Shown here: piece by piece, positions 16,841 to 25,488 of the stretch
Layout of the letters: each line of letters opens with the position of its first letter
Numbering within the stretch: the first letter of the stretch is position 1
From: Synergistaceae bacterium
GTDB lineage: Bacteria; Synergistota; Synergistia; Synergistales; Synergistaceae
Assembly (NCBI GenBank): GCA_031269875.1
Contig: JAISYM010000036.1
Location: forward strand, 1 to 37,859
Length of the DNA: 37,859 nucleotides
Reading direction: 5' to 3'
Notes under the pieces: generated by a model
Database searches by the model: none
What the model was told of the DNA's origin: nothing
Seen by the model: only the letters and a program-made list of their open reading frames with translations
Program-made: the position numbers and the translations under genes

Positions 16841-18379
16841 ATGAGGGATGTGGTTACACTGAACGCAAAGTTGTACAGCGCTTTTCTGGTTGCCATGTTG
16901 TTAGTATTTACCCTGCCCGCCGCCTCGTCAGCTTCCACGGAAATAACTATCGCTCGCCCAGCGGATTCGACTATCTTGGACCCGATACACGGCAATGACA
17001 ATTCCGACATCTGGGTATGCAACCTTGTCGTCCAAGGCTTGACAAAGAGCAGCGCGGACGGGACGAAGGTAGAGCCCGAGCTTGCCGAAAGGTGGGATGT
17101 CAGTCCCGACGGCATCACATATACGTTCTACCTGAAAGAGGGCGTGAAATTTTCAGACGGCACCCCCGTCACCACCGATGACTGGATTTACAGCTACGAG
17201 CGTCTGATCACGTCCAAAGAAAGCGTTTGGACCGATAGTTTTTCCATGATCGACAAGGTAACCGCCACAGGCGACAATACATTGCGGTTCAAGCTTAAGG
17301 CGCCCTCTCCTTTTTTCCTGGCCGCGACGTCGATGTTCTGCGCGTCGGTCATGCCAAAAGCCTATTGCGAGAAAGTGGGCGACGACGGTATAGCGCAGAA
17401 CCCGATCGGGACAGGCCCGTTCATGCTAGAGAGCTGGAACAGGGGCGAAAAGCTAGTGTTCGCCAAAAACCCTTATTATTGGAAGGAAGGGCTCCCCAAA
17501 GCGGATAAAATTATCTTCAACGTCGTCCCCGACGATAACACTAAGATTATGCAGCTTCAGGCCGGACAGGTCGACGTGATAACGTACGTGCCCTTTAACA
17601 GGACCGCCGAACTCAGCGTCGGAAGAACGAAAGTCTATATGCCGGCCTCGACGTACACGTCGTTTATATCGGTGAACAACTCGCTGCCGGAACTCAGTGA
17701 CCCCAATGTCCGAAAAGCGCTGCTTTACGCGATCGACCGGGACGCTATAAATAAAGTCATATACAATGGCAAGGCAGCCTTGTCCACAGGGCTGATATCA
17801 CCGGCTCTCCCTCACTACAATAGTCAAATCAAACCATTGCCGTACGATTTAGAGAAGGCGAAGGAACTCATGTCGAAGTCCGCTTATCCCGACGGGTTTC
17901 AAATAAGCCTTACCTTTACTTCCGGTAACTTCAACGAACTCCAGATGGCGGTCATGATCAAGGAAGCGTGGTCTAAGATTGGAGTGGCCTTAAAATTGGA
18001 GCAACTGGATAGCGCGACTGTGTGGTCGAATTGGGGCGGCATGAAGTATCAATCTCTGCTGAATGCGTTGACCAGCGACATCGCCGACCCTACGCAATTC
18101 GGCAATATAGCCATATCCGCTCTGGGACGGCACTGTTATCGCTCGGATTGGAGCGGCCCGAAGCAACAAGAAGCTGAAATTTACGCAGTGAAGGCAAATT
18201 CGGAGATGGATCCCGCAAAACGGGCCGCTTTGTACGCGAAGGTTCAAGAACTGTACAACGACGACCTGCCCCTGCTCCCAATGTTCTATGTACCATATGT
18301 CGTAGCATCTTCTAAAAGTGTGACGGGCTTCGAACAAAACCCGCTTGGAGTGTATAATTTCGAGCTTCTCTCGAAATAA
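16841..18379 (+). CDS. dppA: Peptide ABC transporter substrate-binding protein (DppA/OppA family)
   Basis: This is a 512-residue SBP_bac_5 protein. A Sec signal peptide is evident (hydrophobic AFLVAMLLVFTLPAA, cleavage near ASS-AS at about 30). No lipobox Cys is present, so anchoring is not by lipidation. Family motifs include LDPIHGND near the mature N-terminus, VEPELAERWDVSPDGITYTFYLKEGVKFSDGTPVT, IGTGPFMLESWNRG and VRKALLYAIDRDAI. It captures di- or oligopeptides and delivers them to the permeases below. The start is uncertain: ATG 16841 lacks a ribosome-binding site, while GAGGG inside the first codons could serve a start a few codons later. The dppA symbol follows the E. coli usage, not the B. 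subtilis peptidase. Confidence 0.95.
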   Translation: MRDVVTLNAKLYSAFLVAMLLVFTLPAASSASTEITIARPADSTILDPIHGNDNSDIWVCNLVVQGLTKSSADGTKVEPELAERWDVSPDGITYTFYLKEGVKFSDGTPVTTDDWIYSYERLITSKESVWTDSFSMIDKVTATGDNTLRFKLKAPSPFFLAATSMFCASVMPKAYCEKVGDDGIAQNPIGTGPFMLESWNRGEKLVFAKNPYYWKEGLPKADKIIFNVVPDDNTKIMQLQAGQVDVITYVPFNRTAELSVGRTKVYMPASTYTSFISVNNSLPELSDPNVRKALLYAIDRDAINKVIYNGKAALSTGLISPALPHYNSQIKPLPYDLEKAKELMSKSAYPDGFQISLTFTSGNFNELQMAVMIKEAWSKIGVALKLEQLDSATVWSNWGGMKYQSLLNALTSDIADPTQFGNIAISALGRHCYRSDWSGPKQQEAEIYAVKANSEMDPAKRAALYAKVQELYNDDLPLLPMFYVPYVVASSKSVTGFEQNPLGVYNFELLSK

Positions 18380-18397
18380 CCGCAAAGAAAAAATAAG

Positions 18398-18435
18398 CCC
18401 TTCGCTATGATTACCTATATAATTATAGCGAAGGG
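18398..18435 (+). promoter_or_regulatory. Intra-operon stem-loop between binding protein and permease
   Basis: The perfect 11-base stem CCCTTCGCTAT (18398-18408) pairs with ATAGCGAAGGG (18425-18435) across a 16-base loop. It is followed by ttgaggggttttt rather than an immediate T run. Such a hairpin directly after a binding-protein gene commonly stabilises the upstream mRNA or partly attenuates, giving more binding protein than permease. Confidence 0.7.
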
Positions 18436-18454
18436 TTGAGGGGTTTTTAAAACG

Positions 18455-19396
18455 ATGCAGCAGGTGAAATATATATTCAACAGGATACTGCAGATGTTTC
18501 CTGTATTGATTGTAATATCTTTTATCGTTTTCGGCAGCATGAGGCTTATCCCCGGAGATCCCGCTGTAAAGATGCTTGGAGACAAGGCGACAGAGGAAAC
18601 CCTCGCCGCCCTCCGGGCAAAGATGGGCTTGGACAAACCTTTTCTGGTGCAATATCTGTATTATCTGAAACAGACTGCCAAGTTGGATTTTGGTAATTCT
18701 ATATATTTGAAACAGTCGGTGCTTTCGCTGTTCCTGGAAAAATCAGTAGTTACCGTATCCTTGACTGTGCTGACGGCGTTTTTTTCTGTGCTTATATCGT
18801 TCCCGCTGGGTTTTTATGCCGGAATCCACGGCGACGGCAGATTTGGGCGATTGGTTTCTTCGCTTTCGCTCATCTTTACCTCCGTCCCTATCTTCTGGCT
18901 CGGGCTATTGATGCTGATGCTTTTAGCCTTGAGGTTTCCAGTATTTCCGGTAGGGGGGTGGGGGACTAGTTTTATGGAGCACCTCCATTCGCTGATACTC
19001 CCGTCTTTTGTCGGCAGCCTCTCGACCATGACCTTGATCATCAGGAACATACAGGCCAGCGTGGTGAATGTCCTGAAGAAAGACTACGTCGACTTCGCCT
19101 ATAGTAAAGGGCTGAGCGCGCGAAAGGTCACTTCCGGGTACATCATGCGCAATGTGCTGGTTTCGACGGTAACGCTCCTTTCCATCAGGATAACCGGGCT
19201 CCTGGGCGGCAGCGTCGTTATCGAATCTGTATTCGCCCTGCCGGGCATAGGCTCGCTGCTGCTTACGGGCGTGCTTTCAAGGGACTACACACTTGTGCAG
19301 GGGCTAGTATTTCTGTTCGGGGTGATAGTGTTGGTTATAAACCTCTTAACCGATATCTCTTACTCTTTCCTAGACCCCAGGGTAACGCTCAAGTAG
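18455..19396 (+). CDS. dppB: Peptide ABC transporter permease (DppB/OppB)
   Basis: This 313-residue inner-membrane protein has six predicted membrane segments: residues about 10-30, 98-122, 132-160, 170-195, 235-257 and 280-302. The N-terminus (YIFNRILQMFPVLIVISFIVFGSMRLIPGDP) is typical of DppB. The cytoplasmic EAA loop is YVDFAYSKGLSARKVTSGYIMRN (about 210-232), which contacts the ATPases. It pairs with the DppC-like protein to form the channel. GAGGGG lies 11 bases before ATG 18455. It is the second gene of the operon, after an intervening stem-loop. Confidence 0.95.
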   Translation: MQQVKYIFNRILQMFPVLIVISFIVFGSMRLIPGDPAVKMLGDKATEETLAALRAKMGLDKPFLVQYLYYLKQTAKLDFGNSIYLKQSVLSLFLEKSVVTVSLTVLTAFFSVLISFPLGFYAGIHGDGRFGRLVSSLSLIFTSVPIFWLGLLMLMLLALRFPVFPVGGWGTSFMEHLHSLILPSFVGSLSTMTLIIRNIQASVVNVLKKDYVDFAYSKGLSARKVTSGYIMRNVLVSTVTLLSIRITGLLGGSVVIESVFALPGIGSLLLTGVLSRDYTLVQGLVFLFGVIVLVINLLTDISYSFLDPRVTLK

Positions 19397-19419
19397 CCGG
19401 CGGCGGAGGAAAGATTTAA

Positions 19420-20262
19420 ATGGAAAATACAGGGCGCCTGCTAAACTTCTTCAGGAACTGCAATCAGGAATTTATCGTTTCCTCCCTTATTTTGCTATTA
19501 ATTATAACTGTCGCTATCTTCCCTGCTTGGTTCACAAGGTACGACCCTTACGAGCAAAACATGGAAGCCCTCATGCAACCCCCTTCCGCGGGACATTTTT
19601 TCGGCACCGACAACTTCGGCAGGGATTGCTACTCCAGGGTCATATACGGGACGAGGGTGGATTTGGTCATCGGCGTTCTAGCCACGGCGGTCCCTTTTCT
19701 CACAGGGGTGTTCATAGGGCTTGTTTCCGGATATTTCGGCGGCAAGATTGACGCGGTAATGATGCGCATCCTCGACATAACGACCGCTTTCCCGTTCACG
19801 GTACTCATAATTTTGATCGTGAGCATCCTTGGGACTGGTATGCGCAACCTGTACATAGCTATATGGCTCGTCGGGTGGCGCGAATACGCGAAACTGTCGC
19901 GGAGCGAAGTCCTCGTGGAAAAAAACGCGGAGTATGTCCAGGCCGCCAAGGTACTAGGATTCTCAAACGCGCGAATCCTATTCCGCCATATAATGCCGAA
20001 CGTCGTGCAGTCCTCTGTAGTTTACGGCATTACGGATATAATGCTCTGTATGCTTACCGCCGCAGGAATGAGCTTTATGGGCCTCGGCGTTGAAGTCCCG
20101 ACGCCGGAATGGGGCGCGATCATATCGGAAGGGCGCCCGTTTATGGCTTACGCCTGGTGGATATCCACCTTCCCTGGAATTGTCCTGATGCTGACCGGCA
20201 TAACCATCAACGTGTTCGGCAGCTCCGTCTCCCGCATGATGAAACAGATGCACGGCAGATAG
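19420..20262 (+). CDS. dppC: Peptide ABC transporter permease (DppC/OppC)
   Basis: This 280-residue membrane protein has the DppC architecture. A first membrane segment is at about 18-38, followed by the extracytoplasmic motif TRYDPYEQN and HFFGTDNFGRDCYSRVIYGTRVDL, diagnostic for the family. Five further membrane segments follow, with the EAA loop EYVQAAKVLGFSNARILFRHIMPN (about 168-192). It forms the translocation pore with DppB. GGAGGA precedes the ATG by about nine bases. It is separated from dppB by 23 bases and from dppD by nine, so co-translation is likely. Confidence 0.95.
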   Translation: MENTGRLLNFFRNCNQEFIVSSLILLLIITVAIFPAWFTRYDPYEQNMEALMQPPSAGHFFGTDNFGRDCYSRVIYGTRVDLVIGVLATAVPFLTGVFIGLVSGYFGGKIDAVMMRILDITTAFPFTVLIILIVSILGTGMRNLYIAIWLVGWREYAKLSRSEVLVEKNAEYVQAAKVLGFSNARILFRHIMPNVVQSSVVYGITDIMLCMLTAAGMSFMGLGVEVPTPEWGAIISEGRPFMAYAWWISTFPGIVLMLTGITINVFGSSVSRMMKQMHGR

Positions 20263-20271
20263 GCTGGTAAG

Positions 20272-21273
20272 ATGTCTGAAATCTTATTGGAAGTCAAAAA
20301 CTTGAGAACTTATTTTAAATCGGGCCGCGACAAGGTATATGCCGTTGACGGCGTGAATTTTACCGTGGAAAAGGGCGAGGTCTTCGGGCTTATAGGAGAG
20401 TCCGGATGCGGTAAAAGCGCCACATGCCGTTCTATCATAGGGCTTATTCACCCACCGGCAAAAATTGAAAGCGGGGAGGTCATTTACAAGGGCAGGGATA
20501 TCGCCGGCCTTTCCGGGCGAGAGTGGGAGGAAATCCGAGGGAAAGAAATAGGGATGATCTTTCAGGAACCGATGGATACGCTGAACCCTGTGATGAAGAT
20601 AAAAGACCAGATATGTGACGCTATCTCGGACGCAATGACCGATGAGGAAAAAACTAGAAAAGCCGCCGAAATATTGAGGACGGTCGGGATAGCTTCTCCC
20701 GAGAAAAGGATGGAGGCGTTCCCCCACGAATATAGCGGAGGGATGCGCCAGAGGGCCATGATCGCTATAGCGCTCGCGGCTAAACCGAGCCTTCTGTTGG
20801 CCGACGAACCGACAACCGCCCTGGATGTAACTATCCAAACTCAGATAATCAAACTTCTCTCCGATCTGAAAAAAGCTATGGGCATGAGCATGATCTTAGT
20901 AACCCATGACCTTGGCGTCGCAGCTCAAACGTGTGACAGGGTAGCTGTGATGTATGCGGGGAATATCATGGAGACGGCGGATATTTACACGATCTTTGAT
21001 TCGCCGAGCCACCCTTATACTTGCGGACTGATGATGTCCCTTCCGAAAACCGGCCAAAAAAATAAAAAATTGACGCCAATAAAGGGCAATCCCCCCAACC
21101 TCAGCGACAAGCCGAAAGGGTGCCCTTTCTCTCCCAGGTGTGATTTCAGCGATTCTCTGTGCGTAAAAGGGCTGCCGGAGATGGCCGAAATTTCCACAGG
21201 GCACTTTTCACGCTGCCTGCGCCCGGAGGTCCTCTCGGGCAAAGCGGGCGTCACGGGATGTGATTCGCGGTGA
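20272..21273 (+). CDS. dppD: Peptide ABC transporter ATPase (DppD/OppD)
   Basis: This is a 333-residue ATP-binding subunit. Motifs are Walker A GESGCGKS, the Q-loop in GMIFQEPMDTLNPV, signature YSGGMRQRAMIA, Walker B LLLADEPTTALD and the H-loop in LVTHDLG. The C-terminal oligopeptide domain has LPKTGQKNKKLTPIKGNPP and CPFSPRCDFSDSLC, with the Cys cluster that in this family can bind an iron-sulfur centre. It pairs with DppF to power peptide uptake. The stop overlaps the GTG of the next gene (GTGA). Confidence 0.96.
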   Translation: MSEILLEVKNLRTYFKSGRDKVYAVDGVNFTVEKGEVFGLIGESGCGKSATCRSIIGLIHPPAKIESGEVIYKGRDIAGLSGREWEEIRGKEIGMIFQEPMDTLNPVMKIKDQICDAISDAMTDEEKTRKAAEILRTVGIASPEKRMEAFPHEYSGGMRQRAMIAIALAAKPSLLLADEPTTALDVTIQTQIIKLLSDLKKAMGMSMILVTHDLGVAAQTCDRVAVMYAGNIMETADIYTIFDSPSHPYTCGLMMSLPKTGQKNKKLTPIKGNPPNLSDKPKGCPFSPRCDFSDSLCVKGLPEMAEISTGHFSRCLRPEVLSGKAGVTGCDSR

Positions 21274-22292
21274 CCGGACAGGCGAAAGGCGTTACAACCG
21301 AAAAAAGAAAAATCCTTGAGATAAAAGGCCTATGCCACTACTTTCCCTTACGGGAGAGCCTGTTCGATATGTTGATAAAACGTGACAAGATGCTCATTAA
21401 AGCTGTAGATCACGTTAGCCTGACCGTATACAAAGGAGAGACAACCGGGCTGGTGGGAGAGAGCGGGTGCGGCAAAAGCACGCTGTCACGGACTCTGGTG
21501 CGTCTGTACGAACCCACGGAGGGAGAGGTTAACTTTCTCGACTTTGGCGATATTGCTAAGGCAAAGGGCAGCATTTTGACAAAAGTGCGCCATCATATGC
21601 AGATGATATTTCAGGACCCTTATTCATCCCTAAACCCTTCTATGACTGTACGGCAAATTTTTTATGAAATACTCTCGGTGCATAAAATATGCCCCCGTCG
21701 AGAGATGACGGAGCGTGCCGTAAAATTGCTCGATATGGTGGGTATTGGCAATGATGCGCTGGATAGGTACCCTTATGAATTCTCCGGCGGCCAGCGGCAG
21801 CGTATCGGAATCGCCAGGGCCATAGCGATGAACCCTGACCTCCTGATCGCAGACGAGCCAGTCTCTGCCCTTGATATGTCAATTCAGGCGCAGATAATAA
21901 ACCTGTTAGCTGAACTAAAGGAAAAACTCAGCCTCAGTATGCTTTTTATCTCGCATGACCTGCGAGTTGTCGAGTATATATCGGATAGGGTGGCGGTAAT
22001 GTATCTTGGCATGATCGTGGAAGAAGCCCCTACCAGCGATCTTTTCAGAAACCCGGCCCATCCTTACACTGACATACTGATTAAAGCGGCGCCTATAGCG
22101 AACCCAAGGATGAAAAACGCGCCCGTTGTGATAGAGGGGGAGATCCCGGGCTTCATAAATATCCCGCCTGGCTGCAGGTTTCACCCTCGTTGCCCTTACG
22201 CGCGCGATTTATGCCGTGAAGAAGTGCCCGCCATAAGGTTTTTAAACGGCGATCGCCGGATAGCGTGCCATTATCCGTTGGCGGCAATTTAA
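21270..22292 (+). CDS. dppF: Peptide ABC transporter ATPase (DppF/OppF)
   Basis: This is a 340-residue partner ATPase starting at GTG 21270, four bases inside dppD. It shows Walker A GESGCGKST, the Q-loop MIFQDPYSSLNPSMTV, signature FSGGQRQRIGIA, Walker B LLIADEPVSALD and H-loop FISHDLRV. The C-terminal oligopeptide extension has IPGFINIPPGCRFHPRCPYARDLC with the conserved Cys residues. It completes the five-gene importer. The region around residues 20-45 (FPLRESLFDMLIKRDKMLIKAVDHV) is a little longer than usual before the first strand, as in many DppF proteins. The gene ends 18 bases before the convergent gpt. Confidence 0.96.
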   Translation: MTGQAKGVTTEKRKILEIKGLCHYFPLRESLFDMLIKRDKMLIKAVDHVSLTVYKGETTGLVGESGCGKSTLSRTLVRLYEPTEGEVNFLDFGDIAKAKGSILTKVRHHMQMIFQDPYSSLNPSMTVRQIFYEILSVHKICPRREMTERAVKLLDMVGIGNDALDRYPYEFSGGQRQRIGIARAIAMNPDLLIADEPVSALDMSIQAQIINLLAELKEKLSLSMLFISHDLRVVEYISDRVAVMYLGMIVEEAPTSDLFRNPAHPYTDILIKAAPIANPRMKNAPVVIEGEIPGFINIPPGCRFHPRCPYARDLCREEVPAIRFLNGDRRIACHYPLAAI

Positions 22293-22310
22293 AGAATGCG
22301 GTTCCTCAAA

Positions 22311-22811
22311 TCATATAGTGTCGGCGATCGGGGAGATGAAGGACGTTGTCGGGTATGAGTCCCAGGGGAAGAGTATCCAGGTATCCTGACTGACCTCGGT
22401 GACAAACGTGTCGACGATTGGTCTGCCCTCTGGCTTGGCGTACACCGTTGCGAAGTGAATCCCAGGAAACATCTTACGGGTCTCTATCGCTGTGCGTCCC
22501 GTGTCCACGAGGTCGTCGATGATGAGCCACGTCTCGTCCATGTCGGCCAAGTCAGGCCGCTTGAGTATGTCTATACTGTCGCTCTGGTTGCGGATCGTGT
22601 AGCTGGATATGCAGACGGTGTCGACTACCCTTATATTGAGTTCGCGCGCGATTATCGCGGCGGGCACGAGACCGCCCCTCGCTATGGCGATTATCTTCGA
22701 CCATTCCTTCCTTACAGCCAGCAGCTTCCACGTGAGAATCCTGCAATCGTTCTGCAGCTGATCCCACGAAATTGAAAACGTATTGTGATACCGTTCGGCC
22801 GTGTCTTTCAT
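22311..22811 (-). CDS. gpt: Xanthine (guanine) phosphoribosyltransferase Gpt
   Basis: This is a 166-residue type-I phosphoribosyltransferase closely resembling E. coli Gpt (152 residues). It has FSISWDQLQNDCR at the N-terminus, IIAIARGGLVPAAIIARELNIRVVDTVCISSY, the PRPP-binding loop WLIIDDLVDTGRTA, AKPEGRPIVDTFV and the C-terminal QDTWILFPWD. It salvages xanthine, guanine and possibly hypoxanthine to the nucleotide with PRPP. ATG 22811 has AAGGAG about 11 bases upstream; an alternative upstream extension to 22868 lacks support. It is monocistronic and convergent with the dpp operon. It could feed purine salvage generally; no local functional link is evident. Confidence 0.93.
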   Translation of the reverse strand: MKDTAERYHNTFSISWDQLQNDCRILTWKLLAVRKEWSKIIAIARGGLVPAAIIARELNIRVVDTVCISSYTIRNQSDSIDILKRPDLADMDETWLIIDDLVDTGRTAIETRKMFPGIHFATVYAKPEGRPIVDTFVTEVSQDTWILFPWDSYPTTSFISPIADTI

Positions 22812-22965
22812 GACCGTTTCATCTCCTTGCAAAGAAGTCTGTCGCAACCGATTGAATATTACCAGCAATTTTTAAAGAGGAACAGGCCCGATGAGAAATA
22901 TCCGCGAAATTCACACATCTACATTTATTTTTCTAATTTTAAAAAAAATTATAAAAAAAAATCAT

Positions 22966-22995
22966 TTGACAAACCATGCCATAAAGCAATAACAT
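22966..22995 (+). promoter_or_regulatory. Promoter for the 23125 gene and amidohydrolase
   Basis: A perfect TTGACA (22966-22971) is followed after 18 bases by TAACAT (22990-22995), downstream of an A/T-rich stretch that could act as an UP element. Confidence 0.6.
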
Positions 22996-23024
22996 ACCGA
23001 TAAGGCGTTTACGAGGTGGTATAT

Positions 23025-23120
23025 TTGCGGCCAATAGAGATCAACGCAAGGAGCGCGAAAGTCTTCGGGAATAGGACGTTATGTCAGGCGGCGGCGCTTC
23101 CTGCTTCGATGCGGGTATGA
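23025..23120 (+). CDS. Possible 31-residue ORF preceding the unknown gene
   Basis: TTG 23025 is preceded by GAGGTGG at optimal spacing and follows the promoter at 22966. The 31-codon frame (starting MRPIEINARSAK) stops at 23120, four bases before the ATG of the next gene, which has no clear ribosome-binding site of its own. This suggests a translated leader coupled to the downstream gene, or alternatively a mis-set frame of one longer protein. No family is recognised. Confidence 0.4.
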   Translation: MRPIEINARSAKVFGNRTLCQAAALPASMRV

Positions 23121-23124
23121 GTAT

Positions 23125-23799
23125 ATGACCAACGAGGAAAATGGTTTCAATGAAAGACGCGCGCCGGTAAATCTTAATTTACTGACGGTTGGTAAGTTTT
23201 GCGGTATTCTTGGCATAGCGGCGGACGGTGAGTTCTCGCTTTTCCAAAAACAGGACATAAGCGTATCCGCTCAAGGGCGCGGCAGCCTTATCGTGCCCGA
23301 TATCGCGCGGGAAACAGCGGTAAATGCCGGCAGCGTCGTCGCGGTCGTCCCGATAGAACAAAATGACGCGCTTACGCCCCTATACGCCATAAAACATCTC
23401 TTAGTGGAGCTTGGACTGGCTATCGCCGGAAGCGACGGCTGCGTTCTGGATTACGAGATCGTCCAGCTCTCTTACGCCATGGAAAAACACTTCTCGTTCA
23501 CGAACCTCGAAATTCGCGCGCTCAGGGCGCTGAAGGATTATTGCCTCTTATACCCGCCTGATATGGTGACAACGGCGCGGTTGCTTGCGGCGCAGACGAC
23601 GATGGATGAGCGGCTCGAGGCTTCAAGGATGATGACGACGGTTGCCGCCGCCGGAGGACATCTTGCGCGCATGGAGTTCGACACGCTCGGAATGCTCTTT
23701 GATATTATGGGATTGGGCGACGACACGTTTAATCAGGTCATTGACGAACTGCATATTAAAAGAGTCTGGATCTTGCTGAAAAGCGTTCCCGCCACTTAA
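23125..23799 (+). CDS. Protein of unknown function, 224 residues
   Basis: I do not recognise this soluble protein. The N-terminal half (about 15-90) alternates short strands (VNLNLLTVGKFCGILGIAADGEFSLFQKQDISVSAQGRGS) and looks like a small beta domain. Residues about 95-224 are mostly helical and Met/Leu/Ala-rich (LVELGLAIAGSDGCVLDYEIVQLSYAMEKHFSFTNLEIRALRALKDYCLL). The pattern is reminiscent of a helical regulatory or chaperone-like domain. There is no signal peptide or membrane segment. It lies 46 bases upstream of an amidohydrolase on the same strand and probably shares its transcript. Codon use resembles its neighbours, so it is likely a real gene. Confidence 0.75.
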   Translation: MTNEENGFNERRAPVNLNLLTVGKFCGILGIAADGEFSLFQKQDISVSAQGRGSLIVPDIARETAVNAGSVVAVVPIEQNDALTPLYAIKHLLVELGLAIAGSDGCVLDYEIVQLSYAMEKHFSFTNLEIRALRALKDYCLLYPPDMVTTARLLAAQTTMDERLEASRMMTTVAAAGGHLARMEFDTLGMLFDIMGLGDDTFNQVIDELHIKRVWILLKSVPAT

Positions 23800-23845
23800 A
23801 AAGGGCGGCGCGCGGCTTGTCCATTCTGGATGGGGTGACGGGGCA

Positions 23846-25453
23846 ATGGACACAATAGTAAAGAACGGAAAGATATACGTCGAGCGCGGTAATTTCGCCG
23901 AGGCCCTTCATATTTCAAACGGAATTATAACTTCCGTGGGCACGGACGCGGAGATACTGTCGTCCGCCCCGGCCGGGTCCCGGGTGATCGACGCTAATGG
24001 AAGAACTGTCCTGCCAGGCCTGAACGACTCGCACATGCACCTATCCGGCACAGGGGAAGGGCTTTCGGCGCTCGATCTGTCAGGAGCGCGCTCCGTAGAT
24101 GAGATAGTGGACAGAGGCAAACGATACCTCGAAGAACACCAGGATGCCCGCGAACGCGGCATTTTAGGCAATGGGTGGAATCAGGATTTCTTTGATGGGG
24201 AAAAACGCGCTTTAAACCGGAAAGACCTCGACAGAATATCACGCGATATCCCGATAGTCTTAAGGCGCGCGTGTATGCACTCAGCCGCCGCGAACTCGAA
24301 GGCCATTGAGTTATCGGGGCTAAGCGCCTCCTCCGCGCGGCTCGGCGTTACATTCGAGATAGAGGACGGAGAGCTTTCCGGCGTTTTCAAGGAGAGCGCG
24401 ATACAGGTAATCGAAGGGACGATAAGGCCCTACACGCGGGCTGAACAGAAGGATTTTTTCAGGAAGGCGATCGCTTACTGCGTGAGCGTAGGGCTCACGT
24501 CCGTCCAGACAAACGACGCGCGGGAGGATACGAGCCGGGAGATATTTGGGATAACGCGGGAACTTTTGGCTCAGGAAGAACTAAACATTCGTTTGAGGCA
24601 CCAGGTATCGTTTTCCGATGAAGCCATGCTCCTGGAATATCTGGCGACAGAGAGGACCGACCCGATTTACCGCGGGGACATACTGACCTTGGGCCCGCTG
24701 AAACTGTTCAAGGACGGCTCCCTCGGCGCCAGAACAGCGCTCCGGCGCGAGGACTATCGCGACGACCCCGGCAACAGGGGCGTCGACTGTCTGCCATCCG
24801 AACAATTAGACCGGCTCTGCCGCATAGCCGCCGACAACGGCGTCCAGGTGATGACGCACGCCATCGGTGACGGCGCTATATCCCAAACGCTCGACGCGTA
24901 TGAGAAAATAATACGCGGGGGGCAAAACAAATTACGCCACATTATCAACCACTGCCAGATAACGGACATGCCTCTTTTAAAGCGCATCGCGGATATGGGC
25001 GTTCTGGTCATGGCTCAGCCCATCTTCCTCAACACCGATCTTCACGTGGTCGCCGACAGGGTCGGCCCTGAGGAGGCCTCCACGTCTTACGCGTTTGAAA
25101 CGCTCCGCCGCCTTGGCGCTCACGTCTCATACGGCTCTGACTCACCCGTCGAGGACTGCAATCCGTTTAAATGCATTTACTCAGCGGTGACGAGGAAGGA
25201 TCTCGGCGGCAAACCGCGCGGCGGCTACAATCCAAACGAAGCGGTGGATGTGGAGACCGCGATAGACGCGTATACGTACGAAAGCGCCTACGCGGAGTTC
25301 AAAGAGGATGTGAAGGGGCGGTTGAAACCGGGCCGCTTGGCCGACCTCACAATTATCGACCGGGACATTTTCACGATCCCGCCCGACGAGATAAAGGACA
25401 TATCAGCCGACCTCACGATGGTCGGAGGAAAGATCGTTTTCAGACGCATTTGA
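23846..25453 (+). CDS. YtcJ-like amidohydrolase (amidohydrolase family 3)
   Basis: This is a 535-residue metal-dependent amidohydrolase. The N-terminal beta sandwich (residues about 1-55) leads to the HxH metal site in LPGLNDSHMHLSGTG. GNGWNQDFF, LGPLKLFKDGSLGARTA (the presumed metal-bridging Lys strand), VMTHAIGDGAI and HCQITD supply further metal ligands. The catalytic Asp is in VSYGSDSPVEDCNPF. The C-terminal GRLKPGRLADLTIIDRDIFTIPPDEI closes the sandwich. Relatives hydrolyse exocyclic or N-acyl amide bonds; the substrate is unknown. GGGG sequences sit before ATG 23846. The gene follows the 23125 gene by 46 bases and converges on the GH39-like gene, with a copy of the TTTGATTTCAAA repeat at its end. 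Confidence 0.92.
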   Translation: MDTIVKNGKIYVERGNFAEALHISNGIITSVGTDAEILSSAPAGSRVIDANGRTVLPGLNDSHMHLSGTGEGLSALDLSGARSVDEIVDRGKRYLEEHQDARERGILGNGWNQDFFDGEKRALNRKDLDRISRDIPIVLRRACMHSAAANSKAIELSGLSASSARLGVTFEIEDGELSGVFKESAIQVIEGTIRPYTRAEQKDFFRKAIAYCVSVGLTSVQTNDAREDTSREIFGITRELLAQEELNIRLRHQVSFSDEAMLLEYLATERTDPIYRGDILTLGPLKLFKDGSLGARTALRREDYRDDPGNRGVDCLPSEQLDRLCRIAADNGVQVMTHAIGDGAISQTLDAYEKIIRGGQNKLRHIINHCQITDMPLLKRIADMGVLVMAQPIFLNTDLHVVADRVGPEEASTSYAFETLRRLGAHVSYGSDSPVEDCNPFKCIYSAVTRKDLGGKPRGGYNPNEAVDVETAIDAYTYESAYAEFKEDVKGRLKPGRLADLTIIDRDIFTIPPDEIKDISADLTMVGGKIVFRRI

Positions 25454-25471
25454 TACCAATTTGAAATCAAA
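25453..25471 (-). repeat. Partial copy of the TTTGATTTCAAA-GGTAT repeat end
   Basis: The minus strand reads TTTGATTTCAAATTGGTAT, nearly identical to the right end of the inverted-repeat element at 501-519. It lies directly after the amidohydrolase stop. Confidence 0.55.
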
Positions 25472-25488
25472 CAAACCTTCGTCCGCCT

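Larger units (their letters stand above)
22812..23124. other. Intergenic region upstream of gpt and the 23125 gene
   Basis: These 313 bases contain a very AT-rich tract (22910-22970), a plus-strand promoter (22966-22995) and a possible 31-codon ORF (23025-23120). I see no terminator and no clear gpt promoter. Confidence 0.5.

Noticed and set aside
22948-22972. Minus-strand TTGTCA and TATAAT as a gpt promoter
   Set aside because: The boxes are only 13 bases apart and lie in an A/T tract, so the pairing is not credible.
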